From positions 22,628,934-22,692,933 of the forward strand of contig CM060477.1 of assembly GCA_030544235.1 (NCBI GenBank): a stretch of 64,000 nt of DNA, given 5' to 3'. The DNA is from Lepturacanthus savala. Taxonomy: Eukaryota > Chordata > Actinopteri > Scombriformes > Trichiuridae. Under the pieces are notes generated by a model. The model was not told the DNA's origin. It was given only the letters and a program-made list of their open reading frames with translations, and ran no database searches. Made by a program: the position numbers and the translations under genes. How positions within the stretch are numbered: position 1 is the first letter of the stretch; every line of letters starts with the position of its first letter. Below are positions 1-14,900 of the stretch, piece after piece.

Positions 1-16
1 AGGGGTGACGAGCTCT

Positions 17-208
17 TTAATGAAGCGACTGTGAGGAAGATGAGGAGGGCTGGGAGGACAGCAGGCTGTGTGTGCGTGAAGGTCGCTGAGGTCGCGGCTG
101 CTGGGTGGCGGTGGCGGCTCCGGAGTCAGAGGAGTCCAGGCCTGGGCTGCCTTCATTAACTTCTGTGTCCAGCTGGGCCGGACACTCAAAGTGAACACAG
201 TGGAAAAC
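17..208 (-). CDS. btbd9: btbd9 exon 11 (C-terminus and stop)
   Basis: Acceptor TTTCTGCAG|GTTTTCC. 192 nt including TAA at 17-19, residues about 552-614. It starts VFHCVHFECPAQ, the end of the second C domain, then runs into a low-complexity tail rich in Ser, Gln and Pro. The tail is far more variable in the family than the domains, so its exact end is less constrained, but the frame is open to the stop. Confidence 0.93.
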   Translation of the reverse strand, partial: VFHCVHFECPAQLDTEVNEGSPGLDSSDSGAATATQQPRPQRPSRTHSLLSSQPSSSSSQSLH

Positions 209-2948
209 CTGCAGAAAGACACAAATACAGTCATTAAAGAGACTGCACGCGACACTGTTGAAGGTGATAAAAGCAAATCCTAATTGTTGAGAAAAATACA
301 ATAACTGAAAATCTTTTTTGTTTTTTTTTAATATTTTTTATTTTATAGACTGTTAAGAGACTGCTAAAGGGACCAGAAGACAGAAACTGTTAAAAAAATG
401 ATAAAAAAAAAGACCAAGAGACTATTAAACAAGACTAATAAAGACACAAGAGTCTGTTAGAGAGGCCGTTAAAAAGAAAGAGAGAATACTCAAGAGACTA
501 TTATAGAGAACTGAAAGCTGAAAGACTGTTGAAGAGACAGAGAGACCAGTAAAGAGACCGAGGGACAGTTAAAGAGAGTAAGAGACTGTTGAAGACATTG
601 TTAAAGAGACTGAGAGATTGTTAAAGAGATGGAAAGACTGTGAGACTGAGAGATAGCTAAAGAGAGCAAGACACTGTTGAAGAGACCGTTAAATAGACCG
701 AGAGACAGTTAAAATGACTGTTAAAAGAGACTGAGAGTATTAAAGAGACAATTAAAGAGATGGAGGGACATTTAAAGACAGTGAGACACTGTTGAAGAGA
801 TTGTTAAAGAGACTGAAAGACCATTGAATAGACAGAGACTGTTGAAGAGACTGAGATACTGTTGAAGAGGGGTAAAGAGACAGACTGTTAAAGATAATAA
901 TAAAGAGAGAAAGACTGTGAAAGAATTAGAGAGACTGTTAAAGAGATGCTAAAAGTCAGAGAGACTGTTGAAAAGAAACTATTAAAGAGATTGTTAAAGT
1001 GAACAAGACACTGAAACAGACCGAAAACTGATAGAGACTGATAAAGAGACCGAGAGACTTCTAAAGAGACTGTTAAAGAGATGGTTACTGAAAGACTGTT
1101 AGAGACCAAGGGACAGTTAAAGACAGAGAGATGCAAGTTACAGGTTTCTTTTTTGTTTTTGTAATAAATTCTATCGTAGTTGAATGGTAACAGGCCATAA
1201 GTAAGGACCAAAGGTTTGCAGTTCCAAGATTTTTGATAACAACCCCCCAGTAACATCCAATCCCTGATTTAGCAGATCTGACTGTCATCAACAACGTTCA
1301 GGAGTCAGTAAAGCCTTTACCTCATTAGCAGTGTTATGAGTTCCCACAATCCGTATGAAGGAGGCAGGCTGCATATCAAACTTCAACGTCTGCCATGATC
1401 TGCAACACAAGGCGGAAAAACAGGAAAACCATCACATTAAAAAAAAAAAAACAGGAAAAATATTAGATGAAAAAACATCACATGAAAACTAGGCGATACA
1501 GGAAAAAATGACATGAACAACATGGAAAACAGGAAAACCGGGAATAGTAAGTAAAAAAACGATAACATGAAAAATGAAAAGCAGGAAAACCATAACATGG
1601 AAAAAAACATTAAATGAAAACTATAGGAAACAACATGATTAACATGAAAAAGCAGGAAAACAGGAGAAAAAAAGAAAAAAACATAACAGGAAAAACAGGA
1701 AAATTATAACATGAAAAAACAGGGAAAAAAAAAAGAAAAATCAGATGAATTTCGGAGGATGTTATTTAATGTTATTTGAGCACGATGAAGATACTATTAG
1801 GACTGAGGCACTGAAGAAAAAAAAATGGGGAATGCATTTGAGCTTGTGCAGTGTGGTGCGGTAGGGCCACGTGTGCGGGGGGTGGTAGCAGCGATAAGCG
1901 GCGCAGGGCAGAATTGGCGCGTGCGCAGTGTGGGGCAGGACTGGCGATGGGCAGGGGGGTGCGTCCCCTGATGCTCATCTGAAGAAAAATTTAAAAAAAA
2001 AATCTATTCTCTAGTTGCAGCGTGGGGGAGGCGTGGCTCCCTGCCTCCACAGAATATGCATGTGGCACAAATGGTCTAATCTGTAAACATGTACCTTATT
2101 CTTACTTATTATTTAGAATTAAGGTTATTCTAATAACCCTGCCTTTATTTGGTATTTTACAGGAGGTTGTATTGTTATTGGTCTGCAATTAATTTAGATT
2201 AATTTTGATCAATTAATTACAAAACCTGTAATTAATTTGATTAGTTTTTTAATCAAGTCCCACTTCATAACATGAAACACCGGAAAAATGGGGAAAACTA
2301 AATAAAATCTATGATCTTTTAATTATTAGTCATAATTTTGACTCCCCAATCCAAATCAATTTAGAACCAGTATTATATAATATATGAAGCTGGCCAGAAA
2401 TACAGGATACTCACCGACATGCAACCCTAGTGCGATCCACCACCTTTGTCCACTGTTGCTGAGTGGCAGAGACCTCAATGTAGTAGCTGTAGGAGCGTTC
2501 ATCACAGTCCCACAGCAGCAGCCTAAACAGGTAGGGGATAACATCATGTTTTTAACCTGTTAAAAACCAAGGCAGCATTGAGTTTAATGCATTAGGGATC
2601 AGATCATTACATCCAATGCATAAATCACATAAAAAAAAAATCTTACACCACTAAATACTAAACACTAAATAAATCTTGTAAAGTTGTAGAGAAAAACAAG
2701 TAGAAGTTTGTTGAAGATGTTTCACCTCCCATCCAGGAGGCTTCTTCAGTTCTGGGATTTAGAGCCAGGGAACCCAGGAATTTATAACTCAGAGTGGTTG
2801 TGAAACCAAATTTACATGACAACACTTCGGAACTGGGAAGTGATCTTTTGAATAAAGTCTAGTTTTTGCACATGTAAGCTGTAGGCTGACGCACACCTCC
2901 AAAAAATGGCCATGTCTCTGTTCTACGCCATCATTTGCTGGTTATATG

Positions 2949-2995
<47 letters not shown>

Positions 2996-5900
2996 ATCTA
3001 TGTCTTTGTGTGGAAAGGGGGTGGGGTTACTATAGTTAGGCCGGCCGAGAGACATAGCCTCTCAAGAGTGTCCTGGTCTTTACCTGGGGCTGCCTCCTGG
3101 GCACCCGGGGAAACTTTTATAGTTTCTTTTAATATTGAGTATTGTAACTGACAACTAATGAACACTCCAAATTGAGTACCTCAGAAAATTCAAATGTGTG
3201 GGAGATTCACAAAGAGTGCACTGTGGTGCTTCAAGAATCACCATGCACAGACGTATGCAAGACATGGGTTTCAGCTGTCACATTCCTTGGGTCAAGCCAC
3301 TCTTAAACAAGAGACAGCATCAGAAGCATTTTGCCTGGGCTAAAGCCACAAAGGACTGGACTGCTGCCAAGAGGTCCAAAGTTATGTTCTCTGATGAAAG
3401 TTAATTTTGCGTGTCCCTTGGAAATGAAGGTCCCAGAGTCTGGAGGAAGAAAGGAGAGACACAGAGTACATATTGCTTAAAGTTGAGTGTAACATTCCCA
3501 GAGTCAGTGATGGTTTGGGGTGCCATGTCATCTGCTAGTGTTGTCCACTGTGTTTTAATTCCAAGGTCAACGCAGCCATCTACAAAGAAGTTTTAGAGCA
3601 CTTCATGCTTCCTGCTGCTGAGCAACTTTATGGAGATGCATATTTAATTTTCCAAGAGGTCTTTGCACCTGCATAACAGTGTCAAAGCTATTTTAGTACC
3701 TGATTCAAGGACCATGGTGTCCCTGTTCTAATTGGCCAGCAAACGTGCCTGACCTTTACCCCAAATTAAATCTATGGGGTATTGTGAAGAGGAAGATGTG
3801 ATAGCCAGACCCAACAATGCAGAAGAGCTGAAGGCCACTCTGAGAGCAACCCAAGCTCTCATAACACCTGAGCAGTTCCAAAGACTGATCACCTCCATGC
3901 CATGCTGCATTGCTGCAGTAATTCAGGCAAAAGGAGCCCCAACTAAATACTGAGTGCTGTACATACTATATACTTTTCAGTTGGCCAACATTTCTAGAAA
4001 TCTTTTTTGGAATCAGTCTTAGGTAATACAAATATCAGTCTTAAGTAATGCAAATACATTTTCTGATATACTGAATTGGTGATTTTCATTAGTCGTTAGT
4101 TCTAATCGTAAAAATTAAAACAAATAAACATTTGAAAAATATTAGACTAATGAAAATATTAGTGTAATGAAATCTCAAACAACTTCTTTCCTGCTCAAAA
4201 CTACCAATCACTATACCAAGCATTCAATCATTTAATAATTTTCAGGATTTTAACCATTTAAATGACAGTTTATTTTTTGAATTATCTAATAATTTAGTGC
4301 AACAAAACAAAAGCCAAAAATACAATTAGTGGGTAAAAAAAATGGTGGAAGCCAGTCTGAGGCACAAAACAACTTTTTTTTACTCACTAGTTATCTACAA
4401 TGGGTACAGAAAAAAGTATTCAGACTCCCTTAAATTTTTCACTTGTTAAATTGCAACCATTTGCTAATATCATTTAAGTTCATTTTCCCATAATTAATGA
4501 ACACACAGCACCCTATATTAAAAACATGTAATTGTTAACATTCTTGCAGATTTATTAAAAAAACAAACAAAAAAAACAATATTCAACTCATATTTAATCC
4601 AGGGGCTGTCCATTTTTTCTGACCATCCTTGAGATGGTTCTATACTTTCATTGGAATCCAGCGGTGTTTGATTATACTGATTGGACTTGATAAGGAAAGT
4701 CACACCTGTGCATGTCAGACCAGATAAGCATCATGAGGTCAAAGGAACTGCCTGAAGAGCTCAGAGACAGAATTGTGGCAAGGCACATTCTGGCCGAGGT
4801 TGCAAAAAAAATTCTGCTCCACTTATTGTTCTTAAGTGGCCATAGTGGCCTCCATGATCCTTAAAAGGAAGAATTTGGGACCACCAGAATCTTTCCAAGA
4901 GCTGACTGTCTGGCCAAACTGGGCAATCGTGGGAGAAGATCCTTAGTGAGAGATCTAAAGAGCTCTGGAGATGCAGTTGGGAAACGGTCAACCATCACTG
5001 CAGCCCTCAGTCAGGGCTTTATGGCAGAGTGGCCAGCCTCTCCTCAGTGCAAGACACATGAAATCTTGCATGGAGTTTGCGAAAAACACCTGAAGGACTC
5101 TAAGATGGTGAGAAAGTTTTTCTGGTCTGATGAGACCACGATAGAACTTTTTGTCCTGAATTCTGAGCAGTGTGTGGAGAAAACCAGCCATTGCTTATCA
5201 CATATCCAATCACCTGTGGGGGTGTTTTTCAGCAGCAAGGATAAGATGACTTGGTTGCAATCGAAGTAAAGAGGAATGCGACCAAGAACAGGGATATCCT
5301 GGGTGAAAATCTTCTCCAGAGTGCTGAGGACCTCAGACTGGGCCAAATGTTCCCCTTCCAACAAGACAACAACCCTAAGCACAAGACTAAAATAATGACG
5401 GAGTGGCGTCAAAACAATTCAGTGACTGTTCTTGAATAGCCCAACAATAGCCCTGACTTAAACCAAATTTAGCATCTCTGGAGACACATGAAAATGGTTG
5501 TCTACCAAAGTTCACCATTCAACCTGACAGAACTGTAAAGGATCTGCAAAGAAGAACAGCAGAGGATCCCCATATCCAGGTGTGAAAAACTTGTCTTTTA
5601 AAAAAGACTCATGACTGTGCTTCATACTAAATAATAAGCATAGTATAAAACCATGAATTCTGGAATGTCAGCATTAAAATTTGATGAAAAATAATGATAT
5701 TCATGTATTTTTACCAGCTAATATTATGAAGCAATGTTACTACCAGGATGTGGACATTTTTGCTACAAATGTAGTAAAAATTGCTGCCAAATTTAGGATT
5801 TAATGCCACATTTATCCATTTATAAGGTTTGTTCTCCTAAGGCTCCATGTTCTTAACAGATTTTGCAATGAATTCATAATGCATGGTATACATGGGTAAT

Positions 5901-8900
5901 TGCCACCTACTAGCATAATATATTTATGCAGGCACACACATATATACCACAGTTATGAATAAAAGACATGAAATGTTTAATTCTACGTGTATTATGGATG
6001 TATTAGTTTCACTTTTTGAATTTAATTACTAACATCAGAAACTTTTTCCTGATATTCTAATTTATTGAGATGCACCTGGATCACAAGTTGCTAAACGAGG
6101 GAGAGAACTGATTGTTTGAGTAAAGAAAATGTTGGTATCTAATCAACTTATATTAATTTAAAAGGTATGTCTATAAATTGTAGTATTTTTAAAACAATCA
6201 TTGCCCCTGTGTGTAGTGTAAAGTGTAGAATGGACATGTAGATCTAGTTTACTTGTGTTATAGGCCTACCACTACTTAACTTTTCTGTTAAAATAATTAC
6301 ATGGTTAAAGGAAAAGGATTTTACTTACATGGTCTGTCTAAAAATCATATGAAAAAAAAACAACAACATTTTTTAATCAAAAATCGATTTTAAAACAAAT
6401 CGTGACCCAAAGAATTGAAATCAAATCGTGAGACACCCAAAGATTCTCACCTCTAATTATTACTAGCTGTAGTTGGTTATTCTGATGTTTAAAGTTAGGG
6501 TGGATGATCTTGGAAACTCGCTTTGAGCAAATTTCAAATTTTTGCTCCGTCAGTCAGTTGGTGTCCCTTCTTCTGCCATGATGTCTCTACCGTTTCCACC
6601 ATATTTTCTTTTCTAGCAGCATGTGCTATCTGACATGTCGCTAACTAGCAAGCCTCTATGTACGTGCGACTCATTTGTGCACGAAGAGGTGTTCACATGG
6701 AGGAAGGAGGGGGAAATTTAAGTTTAGTTTGATTGACAAGTCACCATCCAACAACTAAGACCGGGACGGGTACAATTATTGGATTAAGTTTATTCAATCC
6801 TGCCCGTCCTACAGGTTTTTATTTTTTTTCTCTAAGTGTCATTGTGTCTAAGTGTCACATTTAATTAATTAATTGCTATCTGGGTGTGATGGGTATAATA
6901 TTCGGGACAACATCATCCATCCTACCTTTAATTATATAATTACTGACTGTAATTACAGTTATTCTGATGTTTAATCATATTATTACTCTGTAGTTATTCT
7001 GATGTTTGATTCTATTATTGACATTTTGACATGGACCTGGTCTACCTCAGGGATCCAATGGAGTAGGGCTGAGCCAGCTGGATGACGATGGCCCCGGAGC
7101 CCAGCTGGTGGCAGGTGTAGCCCGAGTCCCAATCATAGTTGCGTGTGTCGCCATTGAGCAAAGCGTTCCTGCTGCGGCTGACTCCCTCGATCACGCTGGC
7201 GCATGATGCGATGGTGGCGACATTCTCATTAGGGACTAGATAGACATAGGGAACATTTTCAGTAGCTTCGACTCAACGTTGCAGATTGAACATGAATCTG
7301 ATATGAAGACAAACGGTGCAACCACAATGTTTCAATCATTATTTTCTGTCTACACAGAGTCACTTAAAGACATTATTAGTGACTATTGTGTTTCTGGAAC
7401 TTACCCAGAAGTCCGTTCTCCAGCGTGTACGAGCGGTTGGTAAACATGCATTCAAAGGCCACGAGGTGAAAGACCTTGTTCACCGTGTTGTGTGTCCCAA
7501 CAATCCGAACATACCTGAGACATAAACAGCAGCGTCAGATCAGAGCAGGGGGAAAAAAAAAAAAAACGAAAAAAAAACATAAAACATTTAGACCAGGGTA
7601 GTCGAACATGTGGCCTCATATTATGGACTTTGTAAAAAAAAAAATTTAAATATTGAAATAAGTAAAATTATCTGCCAAAGGAGTAAGATACATCAAGATA
7701 ATTCTACTCAATATTGGACTAATTGTACTAAATACAACATATTTCCCCCTGAGAAGATTTATTTTGCAGTGCGAGACAATAGTAAAAAGTTGCAGAAATT
7801 ACACAATTTTTCCTGTCAATTCATGCAAAATTTATAACGCATTTCTTTACATGAAAAGGATATTTATAGGCATTAATTATATGTACATTCTTTAATGGTC
7901 TGACACACCTTAGATCAAATTGCACTGAATGTGGCCCATGAATTATACTGAGTTTGACTCCCATGATTTATACTATAAATAAACTTGAATACTTAAATTG
8001 AATTTACTTTTAATTTAGAAAAATTACAGCTAAAAGAAAATATTAATTCCACAAAGTAAAAAAACATCTGTATATAACCATGTTACTGTTTTTGTCTATC
8101 ATTTTCCTGTAGTTATTTTCTTAGTTTTAAGGTGAAACTACAGTGCTGTTAAAGCTGGATGATGGTGCTACAGTGTAATGTTAAAAAAACAGTTCTTCTC
8201 AAAGAGAAGTTTGGGTCATATCTTCACATATTGTTATCTATGCACCTTTTTTCCTCTATATCTGGAGTGTGTCCAACTTCACGTTGGTGTGTTTGAACAG
8301 GTAAGAACAAGGACACAAAGTGAAAGGGAAGAAAATATGAAAGAGCAGAGTGGTTTGTAAACACTGAAAATATGTACATGAGTTACGGCAAAGTTCAGCG
8401 ATAATTACAGAGACTGAATCAGATTCATTTTTACTTGTGCCAATGCTAAAATGTCCAGGCTGGCAGATAGAAAGATCCTGAGCTATGGGAGTATGTGTGT
8501 GTTTTATTTATGAGGTGATCTTTAAAAAAACACCACAGATGCTCAGGGCAAATAATAACCAGACATTTACCATGGAAATTGTGCTAGTTTGGTCTGGCCT
8601 CACCTGTCGGTGCTGTGGTCACAGACAACCATTGCGTTACTATTGACATGATTGTGGGGATCCTTTAATCATGTTCACAAAGTTTGGTGGGTGTTTATTA
8701 AAGCATTAAACCCAAAAGCAGGGTTTCTATAGGTTTCTTCAAGTTAAATTCAAGTCTTTTAAGACCTTTTTTATATGAAACTTAACACTAGTGATGCACC
8801 GATCAGCATTTTTTGGCCCGATCACCGATACCGATCACCAAAAAACTTGATCTGCCGATTGCCGATCACTGCCGATCACAGAAGGAATTTTAAATTTCCA

Positions 8901-11900
8901 TACCTTTCATCTAGCAGAGGGTGCACTGTTTATAGAAATAAAACTATCAGTTATTTTAACTATATTTTAAAAAGTACAGAAACAGAAACTGCCATCTTGG
9001 CCAATAAGAAGCCAGGGCTGTCAGGACATGTGCTGGCAATAAATACAATGCAGCCAATGGCCCACTGTTGCCAGGCAGAAAACACTCCTTCTAGTACACG
9101 CCTCCTCACTCGCTACTGCAGAAATGTGCGCACTGTGAAACTGAAGCAGAGGATTATTAGGATTGGTCGAAAATGACAGTTCTTTTAGAAGAATCATGTC
9201 GTGATTGGTTAGTTGCTTTATGACCCGCCTCCACGCAACGAAAACAGGAGAATGGACATGGTCACACATGCTGCACACCGAGCGAGCGAGAGAGAGAGAC
9301 TGACTAAAACGGGTCTAGTCCATCCCTGGATGCACCTATTGTTTTGTAGTGTGTTTGTTTGAAAGTGGTCGCTAATTCTTTTTTTTTTTTTAAATTGGCA
9401 TGTTTTTCCGATCGCCGATCAGGCTATTTTTAGGCAATATCGGCCTATCATCATCGGCAGCCGATCGATTGGTGCAACATTTCTTAATACCTAATTTACA
9501 ACCTACCAGCAAAGAATTTTTTTTTTTCAAAGTTAAAGCATTTTGAACATAACATACTACAGCAAACAGAATGCTAAGTCTATTAATTGACTTTTAGTGA
9601 ATATTTTCAGGTATAAATATGTCCATATAAAAAGATTTTTCACCCAAACCTCACCTGTAGTAGTTAGGGCACTGTGAATATGTTCTACTACAGCAAAAAC
9701 AGTAGGAAAAAGTCATTTGTTTATTTTTGGTGAAAATTTTTTACCATCAATTCATACTGAATTATGTAACTTGGGACAGTCCCTAACACAGACCACAGCA
9801 AATGACGATAGAATAAAACATTAAATTGTGAGGAAATTTTACAGTAATATTATGGTATATCATAAAATGATTACTATGTGAACTAAGTGAAGTTGCACAA
9901 CTGAACCGCATCAAACCTTCTGTGCATCAACAGTAAACGTCACAACGGTTCTAACGGCCACTGGTAACTGGCAGGGGTCCGGTGGCTTTTTTTGGTGCAT
10001 CGTTATTTCTGCATCAGGATACACATGGCAGTTGAGTTGAATCGCTGGCCTCTTGCTTACATTTCCGCAGATTTGTGGTTAAAGCAGAGACACCGTGCTG
10101 TTAATGATCGTGGTGCGCAGGAAAAAAAATGTTTGTCAACATGCACACAGCATATGAAGTCACTATCGGGATGATGTTTCTTTTCTTTATCAGTTGCACT
10201 AGGCTTACCGAGCGGTGCAATAGGACCACCATGTAAAGCAGCGAGGAAGAGCGGAATTCACTGTTACTGCTCTGAGAAACGGCACCAGAGGAAAAGACGG
10301 ACGCTGATGAATTGTTGGTTATATAAAGGTAAGCTGAATATATACAAAAAAGTTCCTGATGCTCGTCTCAACAGAGAGTACTGAATTCTCTCAGCTGAGG
10401 CACCGAAGCTCAGAAAGAAAGTGAACACCAGCGCAACAGAGTGATCTCTCCCTCCATATAAATGCTGGTTCTGAAATATAAAATACTTTGGTCCTGTGTT
10501 TGGTCCATTGAACATTCACACTGCTATTAGTAGCATCAGGATTCATTTGCAAATGAACCAAGACCCCCTTTTAAAGCAGGCCAGAGTTGATTTGTTTGTT
10601 TGGACTGGACCAGAGTTCTTATGAGCTTTCACACCTACCCAAACAAAGCAGACTATCCGAGGAAACAAACTAGTCCATTTAAAGCAGACCAAATGAGAAC
10701 CGTGTGAAAGTGCCATTATTAATTAGGCTATATAATAAAAAAAAATAGTGGTTGACAAATGAAACTTTTGAGGAGAAGTCAATACATACTGCACAATTTT
10801 TATGACCCAGATATCAAAATTCAAGACTTTTTCCAAGTCTATTTAAATTATTATTTCAAATTCATAAATTCAATGCTTTTGAGACTTCCTGATCCCTGAA
10901 AAGTGCTGTTATCATGATAAATAACTACTTTCTTTCATTGAACGAACATAAATACTTAGGTATACATAGCTATACATCACGTTATGGAGATAGAAATACA
11001 GAGTGTAATGGTTGCATTACTGTTTGTTTAGAGTATTATTTGTAAATAAAAAGCAAAAACTTTATTAGGTACACCTGTTCAACTGCTTGTTAACGCAAAT
11101 GTCTAATCAGCCAATCACTCCTAATTGAGCGTCGTGTCAATTCCACCCAAGTATTGTTGCTGAACATGTCCATCCCTTTATGACCACAGTGTACCCATCT
11201 TCTGATGGCTACTTCCAGCAGGATAACACGTGATGTCATAAAGCGTGAATCATCGAAGACTGGTTTCTTGAACATGACAATGAGTTTACTGTACTCAAAT
11301 GGCCTCCACAGTCACAAGATCTCAATCCGATAGAACACCTATGGGATGTTGTGGAACAGGAGATTTGCATCATGAATGTGCAGCCGACAAATTTGCAGCA
11401 ACTGCGCGATGCCATCATGTCAATATGGACCAAACTCTCTGAGGAATGTTCCTAGTACCTTGTTGAATCTATGCCACAAAGGATTAAGGCAGTTATGAAG
11501 GCAAAAGGGGGTGTATAGTATTTTAAAAATGTACTTTAACCTTGTTAGGCATACTATATTTATTTATCGATGACCTCACCGACTATCACTAATTGCTGCT
11601 TCACTGCTCTGCCAGAGAGATGGGAGACGTCCTGAAACTCATCACAAAGCAGAGTCAGCTGATTGTGCTGATGTCATTTTTCTTTCAATAGTTCGAAAAT
11701 TGTGAGCACAGGAGCAGGTTAAAACAATATGATAATTTAGGATTTTTAGGAAAATCTGATTTAACATGAGAGTTGATGGAGAGAAAAAAGCTTAAACCCT
11801 AACTATCAGCTTCGGTAGTCACATGGGAGAGATTGGGATGAGTTTTCCTATGTTTTGTAAAAATCTTGAATGCACGTGTGTGAAAATATTGAATATAAAT

Positions 11901-14900
11901 AGTGAATATATTGCTATGGTTTTCTCAAATCCCTAGGAGGAGAAGCGAGCAAATTTTTTTTACAGAAGAAAATAGAAGGATAGATAGAAGCAGTATGAGC
12001 AATGATGGACAGTCAAAACTAATAACTGAACCCTCAGAAAAACAGATGAGCTCTGGTTTACCTGCAAACCCGAGGAGTGAAGTACAGATTCTGCCAAGAG
12101 CGGCAGAGGAACTTTGAATGGTCCACAACACGCACCCAGTCCAGCTCATCCATCGACACCTCGATGTAGTAGGAATACGACCTTAAATAAGCAGAAGAGA
12201 TATAAAAACACAAAAATATGTCTAAAGTGATTTTTCTTCCTGTAACCGGGTGAGACAGATTCGTCCTACCGACTGTCTCTATCCCACAGCAGCAGGCGGA
12301 TGTGGTTGATGATGGAGGACTGGCCCAGTTTGACCTGGATCCCCGCCCGGCCATCCTCCTCAATGGGGTGTCTGGAGAAGCCGTGGTCCAGGTCGTAGTT
12401 CTGAGTGTCTCCATCCAGCAGCGCTGACTTCAGTTCTCCCTTTACCACCTGAGCTCCATACTTCATGGTGGCGATGTTCTCCTCCGGGACTGAGACCAGA
12501 GGAGAAGACGTGAATAATATATAACATGATGTTTAGCATGACGCTGAAATCTGATTATTTTCTGATTCCTTTAGTTTTCTATAGAGTTCCCAGACATGAC
12601 ACAGTGCCAAATCCGGACTGGATTGATTGTAATAAGTAGATATTTGTGGAATAAATGAACACAGGGGACATCAGATTTGACTTTTTTGTTAGAATGTACA
12701 CATTTTGTCTCATATTTCTTTACTTTTTAATCTAATTTTTTGCATACTTCACCAAGTATGTCCAAGTTATTTGGTTCTAGCTTCTCAAATATGATCATTT
12801 TCTGGATTTTTTTAGTCTTCTATGATAGTAAACTGATGTTCTTTGGGTTGTGAACTGTTGGACTGGACAAAAAAAAGTAGTGCTGTCAGTCGATTAAAGA
12901 AATTAATCAAATTAATTATAGGATTTTGTAATTAATTAATCGAATTAATCGCATTTTAATGTCATATCTGCTAAAGGTCTCCTGATAAAGAATTTGAATT
13001 CTAGGATATTAAAAAATTGTAGTGCATGACTAATCAATTGAATAGAGTAAGAAGAGAACATTTGAAATACATTTTTTTATTGGTGAACTGTGCTTCATGA
13101 ATGAAATCCAAAAGTAAATGTCAAGCACATTAAACCAGTTAGGCCAGGTACATTATTCAAAAATGTAAAACAAATGCAGTAATACAGTTAAATAAATAAA
13201 ATAAGGTTGTCTTCAAAAATCTAATACAAATACAGTGATTCTGTTAAATAAAATTCTGAAATAAAATAAGGCTCAAATCTCAAATAGGCACTTAAGGTCA
13301 ATATAGCAATTCAAAAATGAATAACAGAAGTATAACACGCCTCTAAATGAGGCAAAATGAAGAACAAGACGCCAACACGCATTTCTTTAGGCCTTTCACT
13401 GAGGGCACATCTGCTGCTGACACAGCAGGTAAGTCAGGAGAACATGACAAATATTGGGCACAACACCTCAACTCCAAAAGAGGATCTGTGGTTTAAGGAT
13501 CAACCTCTGAAATCAAAAACCCACAGGATCTAACTTGCCTGAACATGTTTCGTCAGGCTGGAGTTGCTACGGTGGTCAGAGAACTCCTTTTTGTTTTTAT
13601 TTATCGTCTCTGTTCTTTTTGTAAATAAACTTGCTGTTCAGTGACTGAAGATGCACTTGCCTCATCCTCCTGAGTCCTCCTTGTCCACGTCTGTTATTAT
13701 TGCCCACTGCCTTGTTAATTTGCCGGCGTAGGTGACGTAGCACGGCCGCAAGACTATGGATCCTTCAATGCGCCAAAATTCAAATGCGCAAGCATTGGAT
13801 CGCCCCCGTTGATTGCGTTACATTTTTTAATGCGTTAAATTGTGGCGTAATTAATTAATCGAATCAACACAGCTTTGGGAAACACTGATCAACATTTTAT
13901 ACCATTTTACGAACCAATCAACTCATTTTTTAATCATATCAGCAGTTGATAGATTAATCAACTATCAGAATAGCGGTTAGCTGCAGCTCTAATGTGAAAT
14001 AGTATTAATAAAACTGAAGTGTGAGCACTCACTGAGCATGCCGCGGTAGTTCAGGTCCATGTTTCGGCTCTCGGAGCGCAGTTTGATGGCATCCAACAGG
14101 TCGTCGGGGCTCAGGAGGCCAGACGGCCGCACAATGTTCAGCATCTCCATCAGCGTCATGAGCGGCAGCCTCACCGCTGCCATCACCTCCCGGGTGTCCC
14201 TGCTGTCCCCGCTGTCCCCCTGCTGCCGGCACCAGCGGCACAATGCCTGAAAGATTTCCTTCTCGCTGGCGGCAAAGGAGTCCCGCCGGACCATGGTTAG
14301 CAGAGCTGTCTGCACACACACACACACACTTGGTTTATACACTGTTTATGCACTGCAAATGTGCTGCTTACAGCCTCCCCAATCATAATTATTTCCTTAT
14401 TTCCCTGCATTTCACAACAAATAATCTATTTTAAGACATTTGAAACAGTGTGTGATAAGTGACTATTTGAAAATGTGAGTTATACCCATACAGGTAATAG
14501 GATTAGATCAGAGAGTCACAGGTAAAACATCTTAATCTGTCCCTTAGAGCCTGTGATTTCTTATAGGCCTTCATTTAAAGGAGGGGTTCACATTTTTTAT
14601 GAGTCTGTCATAAAACAACACTTGCTAGTCTAAAGGAATAGTTAAATCTGCTGTTGTTGTAATATCTCTTCCTGTTCATAATGCATTTATACTGTAAGTG
14701 ATGAGGAGAGGACCCATTCACAGTTCTGCTCTTGGCCTGTTGCTGATATGAAATTTAACTTGAAATGATCCAAATTAAATAGAAATCGTTAAACTTTTTG
14801 TTGATCTACTTCAACACAGCTCAACAGGAAAACACAAAGAAGGAATTTGATGCAAAAAATACTGTAAATGTCATATATCCACTTGAAGACTCTTAGAATC

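Noticed and set aside
888..1294. Open frames on the minus strand in the intron 10 repeat tract
   Set aside because: They are translations of the degenerate AGACTGTTAAAGAG array and of adjacent unique DNA, with biased Ser/Leu/Val composition and no family resemblance.
3728..3910. Minus-strand frame in Tc1 remnant 1
   Set aside because: Antisense shadow of the transposase C-terminal region.
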